Part shown: positions 1 to 8,307 of the stretch, piece by piece
Numbering within the stretch: position 1 is the first letter of the stretch
Layout: the number at the start of each line of letters is the position of its first letter
Source: JAMLIN01 sp964509685
GTDB taxonomy: Bacteria; Pseudomonadota; Gammaproteobacteria; Burkholderiales; Burkholderiaceae_E
Length of the DNA stretch: 36,264 nucleotides
Assembly (NCBI GenBank): GCA_964509685.1
Contig: CAZDYQ010000023.1
Coordinates: 1-36,264 of the forward strand
Direction of reading: 5' to 3'
Notes under the pieces: generated by a model
Told to the model about the DNA's origin: nothing
Database searches by the model: none
What the model saw: the letters and a program-made list of their open reading frames with translations, nothing else
Translations under genes and position numbers: made by a program

Positions 1-1
1 G

Positions 2-931
2 GACGCCCCGATCTACGTCGCGGGCCATCGCGGGATGGTCGGCTCGGCCATCGTCCGTCGGCTGCGCGCGGGCGGCTATACGAACATCATCGTCCGGACC
101 CGCCAGGAGCTCGACCTGCTGGACGCCCCCGCCGTGGCCGCCTTCCTGGCGGCCGAACGGCCCGCCTACATCTTCGACGCCGCCGCCAAGGTCGGCGGCA
201 TCCACGCCAACAACGCCTATCGAGGCGAGTTCCTGTACGAGAACCTGACCATCCAGACCAATCTCGTGCACGGCGCGATGAAGGCCGGCGTGAAGCGCAT
301 GCTGTTCCTGGGCTCGTCCTGCATCTACCCGCGAGACTGTCCGCAGCCGATCCGCGAGGAGTACCTGCTGACGGGCCCGCTCGAATACACGAACGAGCCG
401 TACGCCATCGCCAAGATCGCCGGCATCAAGCTCTGCGACGCCTACAACGCGCAGTACGGCACGCAGTACGTCTCGGCGATGCCGACCAACCTCTACGGCC
501 CGTTCGACAACTACGACCTCCAGAGCAGCCACGTGCTGCCCGCACTGATCCGCAAGGTCCACGAGGCCAGGCAGGCCGGCGCATCGAGCCTGACGGTGTG
601 GGGCACCGGCACGCCGCGGCGCGAGTTCATGCACGTCGACGACATGGCCGATGCCTGCGTCTTCCTCATGGAATCCGGCGTCGAGTCGGGCCTGTTCAAC
701 ATCGGCGTCGGCGAGGACCTCTCCATTCGCGAGCTTGCCGAGCTGGTCATGAAGATCATCGGGTTCGAGGGCGAGATCCGGTTCGACACCAGCAAGCCCG
801 ACGGCACGCCGCGCAAGCTGTTGTCGGTCGAGCGCCTCAACGCCCTCGGGTGGAAGGCCAGGATCGGCCTCGCCGACGGCATCGCGCAGACCTACCGCAG
901 CTTCCTCGCCGGCGAGGCGCGCGGCCTATGA
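2..931 (+). CDS. fcl: GDP-L-fucose synthase, 5' partial
   Basis: Epimerises and reduces GDP-4-keto-6-deoxy-D-mannose to GDP-L-fucose with NADPH in the cytoplasm. The frame is open to the left edge. The first visible residues include the Rossmann motif AGHRGMVG, so the ATG at 35, which would delete that motif, is not the start; only a handful of residues are missing. Visible family motifs are SSCIYP (Ser and Cys of the active site), the YxxxK pair in EPYAIAK, a His in SSHVLPALI and the Arg in GTPRREFMH. The visible length of 309 residues is close to a full enzyme. The stop overlaps the next gene's start (ATGA). The substrate-making gmd gene is expected just upstream, outside the window. The assignment is secure; which glycan receives the sugar is not. 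Confidence 0.95.
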   Translation, partial: DAPIYVAGHRGMVGSAIVRRLRAGGYTNIIVRTRQELDLLDAPAVAAFLAAERPAYIFDAAAKVGGIHANNAYRGEFLYENLTIQTNLVHGAMKAGVKRMLFLGSSCIYPRDCPQPIREEYLLTGPLEYTNEPYAIAKIAGIKLCDAYNAQYGTQYVSAMPTNLYGPFDNYDLQSSHVLPALIRKVHEARQAGASSLTVWGTGTPRREFMHVDDMADACVFLMESGVESGLFNIGVGEDLSIRELAELVMKIIGFEGEIRFDTSKPDGTPRKLLSVERLNALGWKARIGLADGIAQTYRSFLAGEARGL

Positions 932-1683
932 GCGAGGGCGTCGGCGGTCCGCTGGTCACGATCGCCGTCCCGTCCCTGAACCAGGGGCGGTTCCTCGAGG
1001 AGGCGCTCGAGTCGATCGCGCAACAGGACGTGCCCGTCGAGGTCTTCGTCGCCGACGCGGGCTCCACCGACGGCTCGGTCGAGATCATCGAGCGCTGGTC
1101 CGACCGCCTTGCGGGCTGGCGCAGCCATCCGGACGGCGGCCAGGCCAGCGCGATCAACGAATCGATCGCGAAGGGCTCGGCTCCCTATGTGGGCTGGCTG
1201 AACAGCGACGACCTCATGCTGCCCGGCATGCTGCGCCGCCTAGTGCAGGCACTGGAGTCCAATCCCCGGTGGCCCGCGGCCTATGGCCGGGTGAGCAACT
1301 TCGACGATCGCACCGGGCGGCGCTGGCCGGTCTGGGTCGAGCCGTTCTCGAGCCGACGCATGGCCCTTCGCTGCATCGTCTCCCAGCCAGGCTCACTCAT
1401 CCGGCGCAGCGCCTGGGAGGCGGTCGGCGGGGTGGACGAATCCCTGCATATGGCCATGGACTACGACCTCTGGTGGCGGCTCGCCGAACGCTTCGGGCCG
1501 CCCGGCATGATCGACGACGAGGTCGCGCTGAACCGCGTGCACGACGCCACGAAGACCCGGCGCTTCCGGCGTCGCCACTATGCCGAGGCGATGGCGGTCG
1601 TGCGCCGGCACTACGGCAGGGTTCCGCTCAAGTGGTGGCTCGCGCAGCCGTACGCGGTCTGGTACAAGTCCATCCTCGGCTGA
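928..1683 (+). CDS. Family 2 glycosyltransferase
   Basis: Inverting GT-A glycosyltransferase of 251 residues, probably transferring a nucleotide-activated sugar to a lipid-linked polysaccharide intermediate at the inner face of the membrane. The N-terminus has the GT2 fold start (VTIAVPSLNQG, about 10-20), the nucleotide-binding motif DAGSTDGS (43-50) and a DXD-like NSDD (92-95). MDYDLWWRL near 172-180 fits the acceptor/catalytic region. There are no transmembrane segments. The start is the ATG overlapping the fcl stop (ATGA), which implies translational coupling. An upstream extension in frame would run through fcl and lacks GT2 similarity. The donor and acceptor sugars cannot be assigned from sequence. 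Confidence 0.9.
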   Translation: MSEGVGGPLVTIAVPSLNQGRFLEEALESIAQQDVPVEVFVADAGSTDGSVEIIERWSDRLAGWRSHPDGGQASAINESIAKGSAPYVGWLNSDDLMLPGMLRRLVQALESNPRWPAAYGRVSNFDDRTGRRWPVWVEPFSSRRMALRCIVSQPGSLIRRSAWEAVGGVDESLHMAMDYDLWWRLAERFGPPGMIDDEVALNRVHDATKTRRFRRRHYAEAMAVVRRHYGRVPLKWWLAQPYAVWYKSILG

Positions 1684-1684
1684 G

Positions 1685-2815
1685 ATGCGCGTCCTTCACT
1701 ACTTCCGTCTCTCGCGTCCCGACTCCTACGGCGGCGTCGAGCAGTTCATCCACCAGCTCAGCGTTTCCACGCGCGCCTTCGGGGTGAGCAGCCACGTGCT
1801 GGCGACCGCCGACGAGCCCCAGGCACCGACCCAGCGCCTCGACGGCCACGTGGTCCACCAGGCCCCGGTGGGCTTCCGGATCGCGGGCGTCGAGTTCTCC
1901 GCCACCGCGGCGCTGCGCTTCCGGGAACTGGCGGCGAAGGTGGACCTGGTCCACTACCACTTTCCCTGGCCCTTCGCCGACCTGACCCATCTCGCGTTCG
2001 GGCGCAAGGTCCCGTCCATCGTCACCTACCACTCGGACATCGTGCGCCAGCCGACGATGCTCAAGCTGTACAGTCCGCTGATGCACATGTTCCTCGGGCG
2101 GGTCGACCGGATCGTCGCGACCTCGCCCAACTACGTCCGCACCAGCCCGGTCCTGCAGCGCCATCGCGAGCGCGTCGAGGTGATCCCCATCGGGCTCGAC
2201 CCGGGCAGCTACCCGCCCCCCTCGCCCGGGCGCGTCGCCGAGCTCGAGCGCGAACATGGCCGCCGGTTCTTCCTCTTCGTCGGGATGCTGCGCTACTACA
2301 AGGGCATCCATGTCCTCCTCGACGCCGTGCGTCATACCGACATCCCCGTGGTGATCGCCGGGGGCGGTCCGCTCGAGGAAAGCCTGCGCGTGCAGGCCCG
2401 GGCCCCGGGCCTGTCCAACGTGAGGTTCCTCGGCGAAGTCACCGAGGAGGACAAGTGCGCCCTGCTTTCGCTGTGCCGGGCGGTCGTCCAGCCTTCGCAC
2501 CTGCGATCGGAGGCCTTCGGCATCTCGCTGCTCGAGGGGGCCATGTTCGGCAAACCGATGGTGTGCTGCGAGATCGGCACGGGAACGACCTTCATCAACA
2601 TCGACGGCGAGACCGGATTCGCCGTCGAGCCGGGCGATCCGCTCTCGCTGCGCGAGGCGATGCAGCGCCTGCTCGACGACGACGAACTGGTCGCGCGATT
2701 CGGTGCCCAGGCGGCGGCGCGCTTCAAGGCGCACTTCACCGCCGACCGGATGGCGGCCTCCTACAGCGCGCTCTACCAGCGGGTGATCGAGCGCGCCGAC
2801 GCCACGCCGGAATGA
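1685..2815 (+). CDS. Family 4 glycosyltransferase (WbpY/WbpZ-like)
   Basis: Retaining GT-B glycosyltransferase of 376 residues. The N-terminal domain carries the Gly-rich acceptor-side motif GGVEQFIHQL (about 17-26). The C-terminal domain has VGMLRYYKGIHVLLDA and the GT4 E-x7-E motif in SEAFGISLLEGAMFGKP, followed by CEIGTGT. The last two stretches resemble WbpY/WbpZ-type mannosyl- or rhamnosyltransferases that use GDP-sugars, which would fit the upstream GDP-fucose synthase; this is inference. The start is the ATG one base after the GT2 stop, and the stop overlaps the next gene by ATGA. It is soluble or peripheral, with no clear membrane helix. Confidence 0.9.
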   Translation: MRVLHYFRLSRPDSYGGVEQFIHQLSVSTRAFGVSSHVLATADEPQAPTQRLDGHVVHQAPVGFRIAGVEFSATAALRFRELAAKVDLVHYHFPWPFADLTHLAFGRKVPSIVTYHSDIVRQPTMLKLYSPLMHMFLGRVDRIVATSPNYVRTSPVLQRHRERVEVIPIGLDPGSYPPPSPGRVAELEREHGRRFFLFVGMLRYYKGIHVLLDAVRHTDIPVVIAGGGPLEESLRVQARAPGLSNVRFLGEVTEEDKCALLSLCRAVVQPSHLRSEAFGISLLEGAMFGKPMVCCEIGTGTTFINIDGETGFAVEPGDPLSLREAMQRLLDDDELVARFGAQAAARFKAHFTADRMAASYSALYQRVIERADATPE

Positions 2816-3768
2816 AGCTCGCCCTGACCGGCACCCGTGGCTGGATCGGGGGGCGGCTGCGGAAGGCCGCGCTCGAGCGGGGGATCGACACGTCAGCCGT
2901 GCGGGCGCGCGCGGGAACACCCGTCGCGTTGCCTGCTGCCGACGTGATGGTCCATGTCGGCGGTATCGCGCACGATCTTCGCGGCCAGATGGACGAGGCC
3001 GCCTATCGTGCCGCCAATGCCGAGTTGCCCGTCGAGCTGGCGCGACGCTGCGCCGAGGCAGGCTACCGGCGCTTCGTCTTCGTCAGCAGTGCCAAGGTGA
3101 TCGGCGAGGCGACCGCGGCGCCGGCGACAGAAGACGTCGAATGCCGTCCGCTCGGCCCCTATGCGACCGCCAAGCACGATGCGGAGCTCGCCCTCGCCCG
3201 GCTCGCGTCCCGGGCGGGCATCGAGATCGTCGTGGTGCGCCCGCCGCTCGTGTACGGCCCGGGCGTCGGGGCGAACTTCGCGCGGCTGCTCCGGTTCGCC
3301 GACGGCCCCTGGCCCTGGCCGATGTCCGCGCGAGGGGCGAGGCGATCGCTGGTGTACATCGACAACCTGGTCGATGCGCTGCTCTGGGTCGCGCTGCGCC
3401 CGGCGGCGCCGGCGGCTGCCGCGCCCGGCGCGGCCGCAGCGGAGCATCCCGTGGCCGCGCCCGGTGCGACGATCTACCACGTCGCCGACGGACCGGCCCC
3501 CACGATAGACGAGGTGGTCGAGCGGCTGCGCAGGGTCCTCGGGCGTCCGGTGCGCCGCCTGCGGCTGCCCGTCGTGCTGGTCGATGCGGTGCTCGCAACG
3601 CCCGTCCTGGGCGACAGGGCGCGACGCCTGTTCGGCAACCTGGAGCTCGACACCGGGCGGCTCCTCGCCGAGGGATGGCGTCCTCCCGTCCCCTTCGATG
3701 CCGCCGTGGAGCGCACCGCGCGCGCCTGGCGCGCCCAAATGCGCGACCATCGGCCAGAATCCGGATGA
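2812..3768 (+). CDS. NAD-dependent epimerase/4-keto reductase (WbpK/WbpV-like)
   Basis: Extended short-chain dehydrogenase of 318 residues. It has the Rossmann motif GTRGWIGG (7-14), a Ser pair in VSSAKVIGE (91-99) and the catalytic pair Y117/K121 in PYATAK. The placement directly before wbpL- and wbpM-like genes copies the Pseudomonas aeruginosa wbpK/V-wbpL-wbpM order. There this enzyme reduces the WbpM-derived UDP-4-keto-6-deoxy-GlcNAc to UDP-FucNAc or UDP-QuiNAc. That role is inferred here, and the epimeric product cannot be told by eye. Residues about 197-218 are an Ala/Pro-rich insertion of low complexity that is unlikely to be catalytic. The start overlaps the previous stop (ATGA). Confidence 0.85.
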   Translation: MKLALTGTRGWIGGRLRKAALERGIDTSAVRARAGTPVALPAADVMVHVGGIAHDLRGQMDEAAYRAANAELPVELARRCAEAGYRRFVFVSSAKVIGEATAAPATEDVECRPLGPYATAKHDAELALARLASRAGIEIVVVRPPLVYGPGVGANFARLLRFADGPWPWPMSARGARRSLVYIDNLVDALLWVALRPAAPAAAAPGAAAAEHPVAAPGATIYHVADGPAPTIDEVVERLRRVLGRPVRRLRLPVVLVDAVLATPVLGDRARRLFGNLELDTGRLLAEGWRPPVPFDAAVERTARAWRAQMRDHRPESG

Positions 3769-3804
3769 ACCGGAACGACACCGCTCCAGCCCCATGACCT
3801 TGCC

Positions 3805-4833
3805 ATGGATCCCCTGACCCGCCTTGCCCTCTGGGGCCTGGCCGCCGCCGTCCTGTGCGCCGTCCTGCTCGGGCTGATGCGCGCGACCGGCTTCATGATG
3901 CACGTGCTCGATCGCCCCAACGCCCGGTCGATGCACACGCGGCCGATCCCGCGCGTGGGCGGCCTGCCGCTGCTCGTCGCCGGCTGGGGCCTGGCGGCCC
4001 TCGCCGCGCCCGACGGGCCGGCGCTGTCGGCGGCGTTCACGCTGCCGCTCCTCCTGCTGATGGTCGTCGGCGGGCTCGACGACCGCATCGGGCTGGCGGC
4101 GCTGCCCCGGGTGCTCGCCCAGTTCGCCTGCGCCGCGCCGCTGGCCGCCTCGTGGTCGATGCGCCTGGCCCATCACGCGCCGGATCACCTCGTCTTCGCC
4201 CTGGCGGGCCTGCTCGCCGTGCTCGCCATCATCGCGGTGACCTGGGCGGTCAATCTCTACAACTTCATGGACGGATCCGATGCCCTCGCCGGCCTGATGA
4301 CGGCGATCGGCTTCGGCGCGCTGGCGCTGGCCCGCCCCGATGCCCCGCTCGGCCTGAGCGCCGCCTGCGTGGCGGGAGCCGCCCTCGGCTTCCTGGTCCA
4401 CAACAGCCCGCCCGCCCGGGTGTTCCTCGGGGACGTCGGTTCGACCGCCCTGGGCTTTCTCGCGGCGGCCATCGCCTTCGAGGGCATGGTGACCGGCCAC
4501 TGGCCGTTCTGGTTCCCGGGCATCGTCTTCATGCCGTTCTGGCTCGACGCGACCCTCACCCTCCTGCGGCGTGCCCTGGCCGGCAAGCGCCTGTCGGAGG
4601 CGCACCGCGACCATGCCTACCAGCGGCTCGCCCTGGCGGGTGCCGGTCATGCGGGCACGGCGATTGCTTACGGTCTTGTCATGCTGGCCGATGCGGCAGC
4701 GGCGCTCTGGCTGCTGCGGCGGGCGGAGGCCGTTTTCCCGCTCTGGGAGATTGCTGGGATAATCATGCTCCACCTGCTTGCCTACATGCTGATCCAGGCG
4801 CGTTCGACCACCAACAACTCCGTCGCCGACTGA
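3805..4833 (+). CDS. wbpL: Undecaprenyl-phosphate sugar-1-phosphate transferase (WbpL/WecA family)
   Basis: Polytopic membrane enzyme of 342 residues that moves a HexNAc-1-phosphate (GlcNAc, FucNAc or QuiNAc) from UDP to undecaprenyl phosphate, starting O-antigen or capsule repeat assembly. Family motifs are in order: RSMHTRPIPRVGG (41-53), the Asp pair in GGLDDRIG (89-96), NLYNFMDG (150-157), FLGDVGS (207-213) and the cytoplasmic loop HRDHAYQR (267-274). About ten hydrophobic segments alternate with these loops. The start is the ATG 36 bp after the previous stop, and no strong ribosome-binding site is visible. WbpL is favoured over housekeeping WecA because of the flanking epimerase and WbpM-like genes. 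Confidence 0.88.
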   Translation: MDPLTRLALWGLAAAVLCAVLLGLMRATGFMMHVLDRPNARSMHTRPIPRVGGLPLLVAGWGLAALAAPDGPALSAAFTLPLLLLMVVGGLDDRIGLAALPRVLAQFACAAPLAASWSMRLAHHAPDHLVFALAGLLAVLAIIAVTWAVNLYNFMDGSDALAGLMTAIGFGALALARPDAPLGLSAACVAGAALGFLVHNSPPARVFLGDVGSTALGFLAAAIAFEGMVTGHWPFWFPGIVFMPFWLDATLTLLRRALAGKRLSEAHRDHAYQRLALAGAGHAGTAIAYGLVMLADAAAALWLLRRAEAVFPLWEIAGIIMLHLLAYMLIQARSTTNNSVAD

Positions 4834-4840
4834 CCCGCCC

Positions 4841-6733
4841 ATGTCCCCCTCCCTCAGCCATCGGCGTCTCATCGCGCTCGCCTACGACTTCGCGGTGGTC
4901 GCGCTGGCCTGGTGGGCGAGCTATTTCGTCGCGTTCGGCATGACCCTGCCCGTCGAGGCGCGGGTCGAGATGTTCCGCACCTTTCCGGTGGTCGCCGCCA
5001 TCCAGCTCGGCTGCTTCGCGTTCTTCCGCCTCTACCGCGGCATGTGGCGCTTCGCGAGCCTGCACGACTTCAAGCAGATCGCCAAGGCGGTGGGTGCGGC
5101 GGCGCTGCTGCAGACCGCGGTCCTCTTCATCTGGAACCGGGGGTTCCTCGTCCCGCGATCCGCGCTCGTGCTCGACCCGTTGCTCGTCACCATGCTGATG
5201 TGCGGCGGGCGGATGACCTATCGCTGGTGGAAGGAGCAATGGCCGGCGAACGCCGAGGCGCCCAAGGGCAAGCCGGTGCTGATCCTCGGGGCCGGTGAAT
5301 CCGCCTTCAAGCTGGTCCTCCAGCTCCAGCGCTCCCCCGCCTGGCAGATCGTCGGGCTGCTCGATGACGATCGCGCCAAGGTCGGCCGGCAGATCTCAGG
5401 ACACCAGGTCCTCGGCACCTGGGACGACATCGGCAAGGCGAGCCTCGCCACGGGCGCCCGGCACGCGATGCTCGCGGTGGGCGATGCTGACCACCTGGTC
5501 CGGCGGCGCGCCTTCGAGCTGTGCGACAAGGCCGGCGTGAAGCTGCAGATCGTTCCCGACATCGATGCCCTCATGACCGAGGGCATCCACCTCTCGAACA
5601 TCCGCAACATCGAGGTGGACGACCTGCTGCGGCGCGACCCGGTCAAGCTCGACGTGACCGGCCTGCGCCAGCTGCTTACCCTGCGCACGGTGCTGGTCAC
5701 CGGCGCGGGCGGCTCGATCGGCTCGGAGCTCTGCCGGCAGATCGCGCGCTTCAAGCCCAGGCAGCTGGTCCTGGTCGAGCTGAGCGAGTACGCCCTCTAC
5801 CAGATCCTGGAAACGCTGCAGCGCGACTTCCCCGAGCTCAAGGTGGCCCCGGTGATCGCCGACGTGAAGGACCAGCGCCGCCTGTTCGACGTCTTCGCCC
5901 GGTACTCGCCCGAGATCGTCTTCCATGCCGCCGCGTACAAGCACGTCCCGCTGATGGAGACGGGCAACAGCTGGCAGGCGGTCCAGAACAACACCCTGGG
6001 CACGGTTCGCCTGATGGAGACCGTGGAGCGCTTCCCGGTCGAGCGCCTGGTGTTCATCTCGACCGACAAGGCGGTGAACCCCACCAGCGTGATGGGCGCG
6101 ACCAAGCGCCTGTCCGAGATGCTCCTCCAGGAGTGGAGCGTGCGCAATCCGCAGACGACCACGGTCACCGTCCGCTTCGGCAACGTGCTCGGCTCGACCG
6201 GCAGCGTGGTGCCGAAGTTCAAGGAGCAGATCGCGCGCGGCGGGCCGATCACCATCACCGACCCGGCCATGCGGCGCTACTTCATGTCGGTGCCGGAGGC
6301 CGCCCAGCTGGTGCTCCAGGCCGCGCGGATGGGCAATGGCGGCGAGATCTTCGTGCTCGACATGGGCGAGCCGATCCTGATCGCCGATCTCGCCCGCGAC
6401 ATGATCCGCCTGTCCGGCCTCAGCGAGGACGAGATCGCCATCGAGTACACCGGCCTGCGCCCCGGCGAGAAGCTGTTCGAGGAGCTGCTCGCCAATGACG
6501 AGGCGACGCTGCCCACCCGGCATCGCAAGCTGCGGGTGGCCCGTCCGTTCGAATCGCCCGGCCCGGTCTGGGAGAAGCAGGTCCTGGCCTGGCTGACCGA
6601 GTCATCCAACCTGCTCGATGCCGACGTGCGGGCGGGGCTGGCGCGCTTCGTTCCCGAGTACCAGCCCTACCAGGACCCCGGGGCGAAGGTCATCACCCTG
6701 CATCCCGGGGCCAGCAGCCGGCTCTCGGCCTGA
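4841..6733 (+). CDS. wbpM: UDP-GlcNAc 4,6-dehydratase, WbpM/CapD family
   Basis: Membrane-anchored nucleotide-sugar dehydratase of 630 residues. It starts with about four hydrophobic helices (residues 8-110). A first nucleotide-binding region follows, with VLILGAGESA near 145, and then the catalytic short-chain dehydrogenase domain with VTGAGGSIGSE from 286. The catalytic triad is the S-M-K version typical of WbpM/FlaA1 enzymes: STDK at 407-410, then VMGATK, giving M418 and K422 in place of Tyr-xxx-Lys. It should convert UDP-GlcNAc to UDP-4-keto-6-deoxy-GlcNAc at the cytoplasmic membrane face. It lies 7 bp after wbpL. The next gene begins within a few bases of its stop. Confidence 0.92.
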   Translation: MSPSLSHRRLIALAYDFAVVALAWWASYFVAFGMTLPVEARVEMFRTFPVVAAIQLGCFAFFRLYRGMWRFASLHDFKQIAKAVGAAALLQTAVLFIWNRGFLVPRSALVLDPLLVTMLMCGGRMTYRWWKEQWPANAEAPKGKPVLILGAGESAFKLVLQLQRSPAWQIVGLLDDDRAKVGRQISGHQVLGTWDDIGKASLATGARHAMLAVGDADHLVRRRAFELCDKAGVKLQIVPDIDALMTEGIHLSNIRNIEVDDLLRRDPVKLDVTGLRQLLTLRTVLVTGAGGSIGSELCRQIARFKPRQLVLVELSEYALYQILETLQRDFPELKVAPVIADVKDQRRLFDVFARYSPEIVFHAAAYKHVPLMETGNSWQAVQNNTLGTVRLMETVERFPVERLVFISTDKAVNPTSVMGATKRLSEMLLQEWSVRNPQTTTVTVRFGNVLGSTGSVVPKFKEQIARGGPITITDPAMRRYFMSVPEAAQLVLQAARMGNGGEIFVLDMGEPILIADLARDMIRLSGLSEDEIAIEYTGLRPGEKLFEELLANDEATLPTRHRKLRVARPFESPGPVWEKQVLAWLTESSNLLDADVRAGLARFVPEYQPYQDPGAKVITLHPGASSRLSA

Positions 6734-6738
6734 GCACG

Positions 6739-7548
6739 TTGATCGCGATCGGCGACGTCCAGGGCTGTGCCTCCTGCCTGCGCGAGCTGCTCGCGCGCCT
6801 GCCCGACGACGAGCCCCTCTGGTTCGCCGGCGATCTCGTCAACCGCGGGCCCGCCTCGCTCGAGGTGCTGCGGATGGTCCGCGCCCTGGGGCCCCGCGCG
6901 ACCTGCGTGCTCGGCAACCACGACCTGCACCTGCTCGCCGTGCACGCGGGCATCCGGCCGGTCCACGATTCCGACACGCTCGACGACATCCTGGCCGCCC
7001 CGGACCGCGACGAGCTGATCGACTGGATTCGCGGCTGGCCGCTCGCGGTGGCCTGGGAGGAATACCTCATGGTCCATGCGGGCGTCTTCCCGCAGTGGAG
7101 CGCGCAAGACGTCCTGGCGCGGGCACGCGAGGTGGAGACCGTCCTGGCGGGTGACGACTGGATCGAGTTCCTGCGAGAAATGTACGGCAACGCGCCGGCG
7201 CGCTGGGACGATTCGCTGGCCGGCGCGGATCGGCTGCGCGCGATTATCAATGCGCTGACCCGCATGCGAATGCTCGCCCCGGACGGTTCCCAGGACTTCC
7301 GCCACAAGGGACCGCCCGAAACCGCGCCCCCCGGCTACCGGCCCTGGTTCGACTGGCCCGGCCGGCGCACGGCCGATCGCGTCATGGTCTTCGGCCACTG
7401 GTCGGCGCTGGGGCTCGTGGACACCCCGAAACTCCTCGCGCTGGACACGGGCTGCGTCTGGGGCCGGGAGCTCACGGCCGTCAGGCTGCGCGATCGCGCC
7501 AGAACGCAGGTGGCGTGTCGTCCAGCGGCAGGTCCAGCGCCTGGCTGA
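6739..7548 (+). CDS. apaH: Bis(5'-nucleosyl)-tetraphosphatase (symmetrical)
   Basis: Hydrolyses Ap4A to two ADP, and also removes Np4 caps from RNA in enterobacteria. Metallophosphatase motifs are present: GDVQG, GDLVNRGP, GNHDLH, MVHAG and FGHW, followed by LDTGCVWG. The length of 269 residues is normal for the family. The start is not an ATG. The annotated start is TTG at 6739, but a CTG at 6730 overlapping the wbpM stop (CTGA) would give MST-LIAIGDVQG, closer to family N-termini. The last 22 codons overlap the convergent acyltransferase gene by 68 bp (7481-7548). It is not a polysaccharide gene; it probably rides on the upstream transcript. Confidence 0.93.
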   Translation: MIAIGDVQGCASCLRELLARLPDDEPLWFAGDLVNRGPASLEVLRMVRALGPRATCVLGNHDLHLLAVHAGIRPVHDSDTLDDILAAPDRDELIDWIRGWPLAVAWEEYLMVHAGVFPQWSAQDVLARAREVETVLAGDDWIEFLREMYGNAPARWDDSLAGADRLRAIINALTRMRMLAPDGSQDFRHKGPPETAPPGYRPWFDWPGRRTADRVMVFGHWSALGLVDTPKLLALDTGCVWGRELTAVRLRDRARTQVACRPAAGPAPG

Positions 7549-8281
7549 TCGCGAGCCGCGCCCGTTCCGCGACCTCGTGGCGGGTCGTGGCGGGCGTCAC
7601 CTCGATGGCGGGCAGCACGTGCAGCTCGGCGATCAGCTCCGGATGGCCGGAGATCCGCCACACGGAATCCATGAAGTGATCGTCCCCGATGAAGGCGGCG
7701 GCATGGCTCGGCACGCCGTCGGGGTCCACGTAGCGCAGCCCGATCGGGACGACCGGCGCCCCGGCATCGATCGCGGCCTGCGCCAGGTTGCCGAAGAACG
7801 GCAACACCTGGCGTCCGTCGCTCGTCGTTCCCTCCGGGAAGACCGCGGCGCGCCGGCCGGCCCGGAGCCGGCGGTCGAGCGTGCCGATCACCTCGCGCAC
7901 CGCCCGGCGGCGGTTGCGCTCGATGAATACGGTGCCGACGCGTGCGACCAGGGTGCCGGCGAGCGGCCAGCGCGCGATCTCGCTCTTGGCCACGAAGCTC
8001 GACGGCGCCACCGCGTTGATCACGAAGATGTCGAGCCAGGAAACATGGTTGGCGAGCAGCATGCGCCCGCCCGCCTGCAAGGCCAGCGGTGCGGCGCCGG
8101 TGCGGACCACCTCCCGGACCCGTACGCCGCAGCAGGCGAGCAGCATCCGCGACCAGCCGCGCACCAGCGCATCGCGCCGGGCCTGCGGGACGATCGGGAA
8201 GACGACGAAGACCGTGAACAGGCCCCCGAACAGGAGGCCGACGAGAGCGGGCAGGCGAACGAGGCGACGCAGCCAGGACAT
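7481..8281 (-). CDS. plsC: 1-acyl-sn-glycerol-3-phosphate acyltransferase (PlsC-like)
   Basis: Acylates lysophosphatidic acid or a related lysolipid at the membrane. The protein has 266 residues, with an N-terminal hydrophobic helix (about 10-30). The acyltransferase H-x4-D motif is NHVSWLD (H79, D84), and the phosphate-binding motif is FPEGTTSDG (148-156). The start is the ATG at 8281, 26 bp downstream of the pyrC' stop, so it is likely the last gene of that operon; plsC-like genes follow pyrC in several betaproteobacteria (from memory). Its 3' end is antisense to the end of apaH. Whether it is the housekeeping PlsC or an ornithine-lipid or lysophospholipid paralogue cannot be decided. Confidence 0.87.
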   Translation of the reverse strand: MSWLRRLVRLPALVGLLFGGLFTVFVVFPIVPQARRDALVRGWSRMLLACCGVRVREVVRTGAAPLALQAGGRMLLANHVSWLDIFVINAVAPSSFVAKSEIARWPLAGTLVARVGTVFIERNRRRAVREVIGTLDRRLRAGRRAAVFPEGTTSDGRQVLPFFGNLAQAAIDAGAPVVPIGLRYVDPDGVPSHAAAFIGDDHFMDSVWRISGHPELIAELHVLPAIEVTPATTRHEVAERARLAISQALDLPLDDTPPAFWRDRAA

Positions 8282-8307
8282 GGACGTCGGACGGCGACCG
8301 CCCGGCG

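Noticed and set aside
2893..4872. A 659-codon minus-strand frame opposite the epimerase and wbpL genes
   Set aside because: Arg/Glu/Gly/His-rich shadow of the plus-strand genes with no family match.
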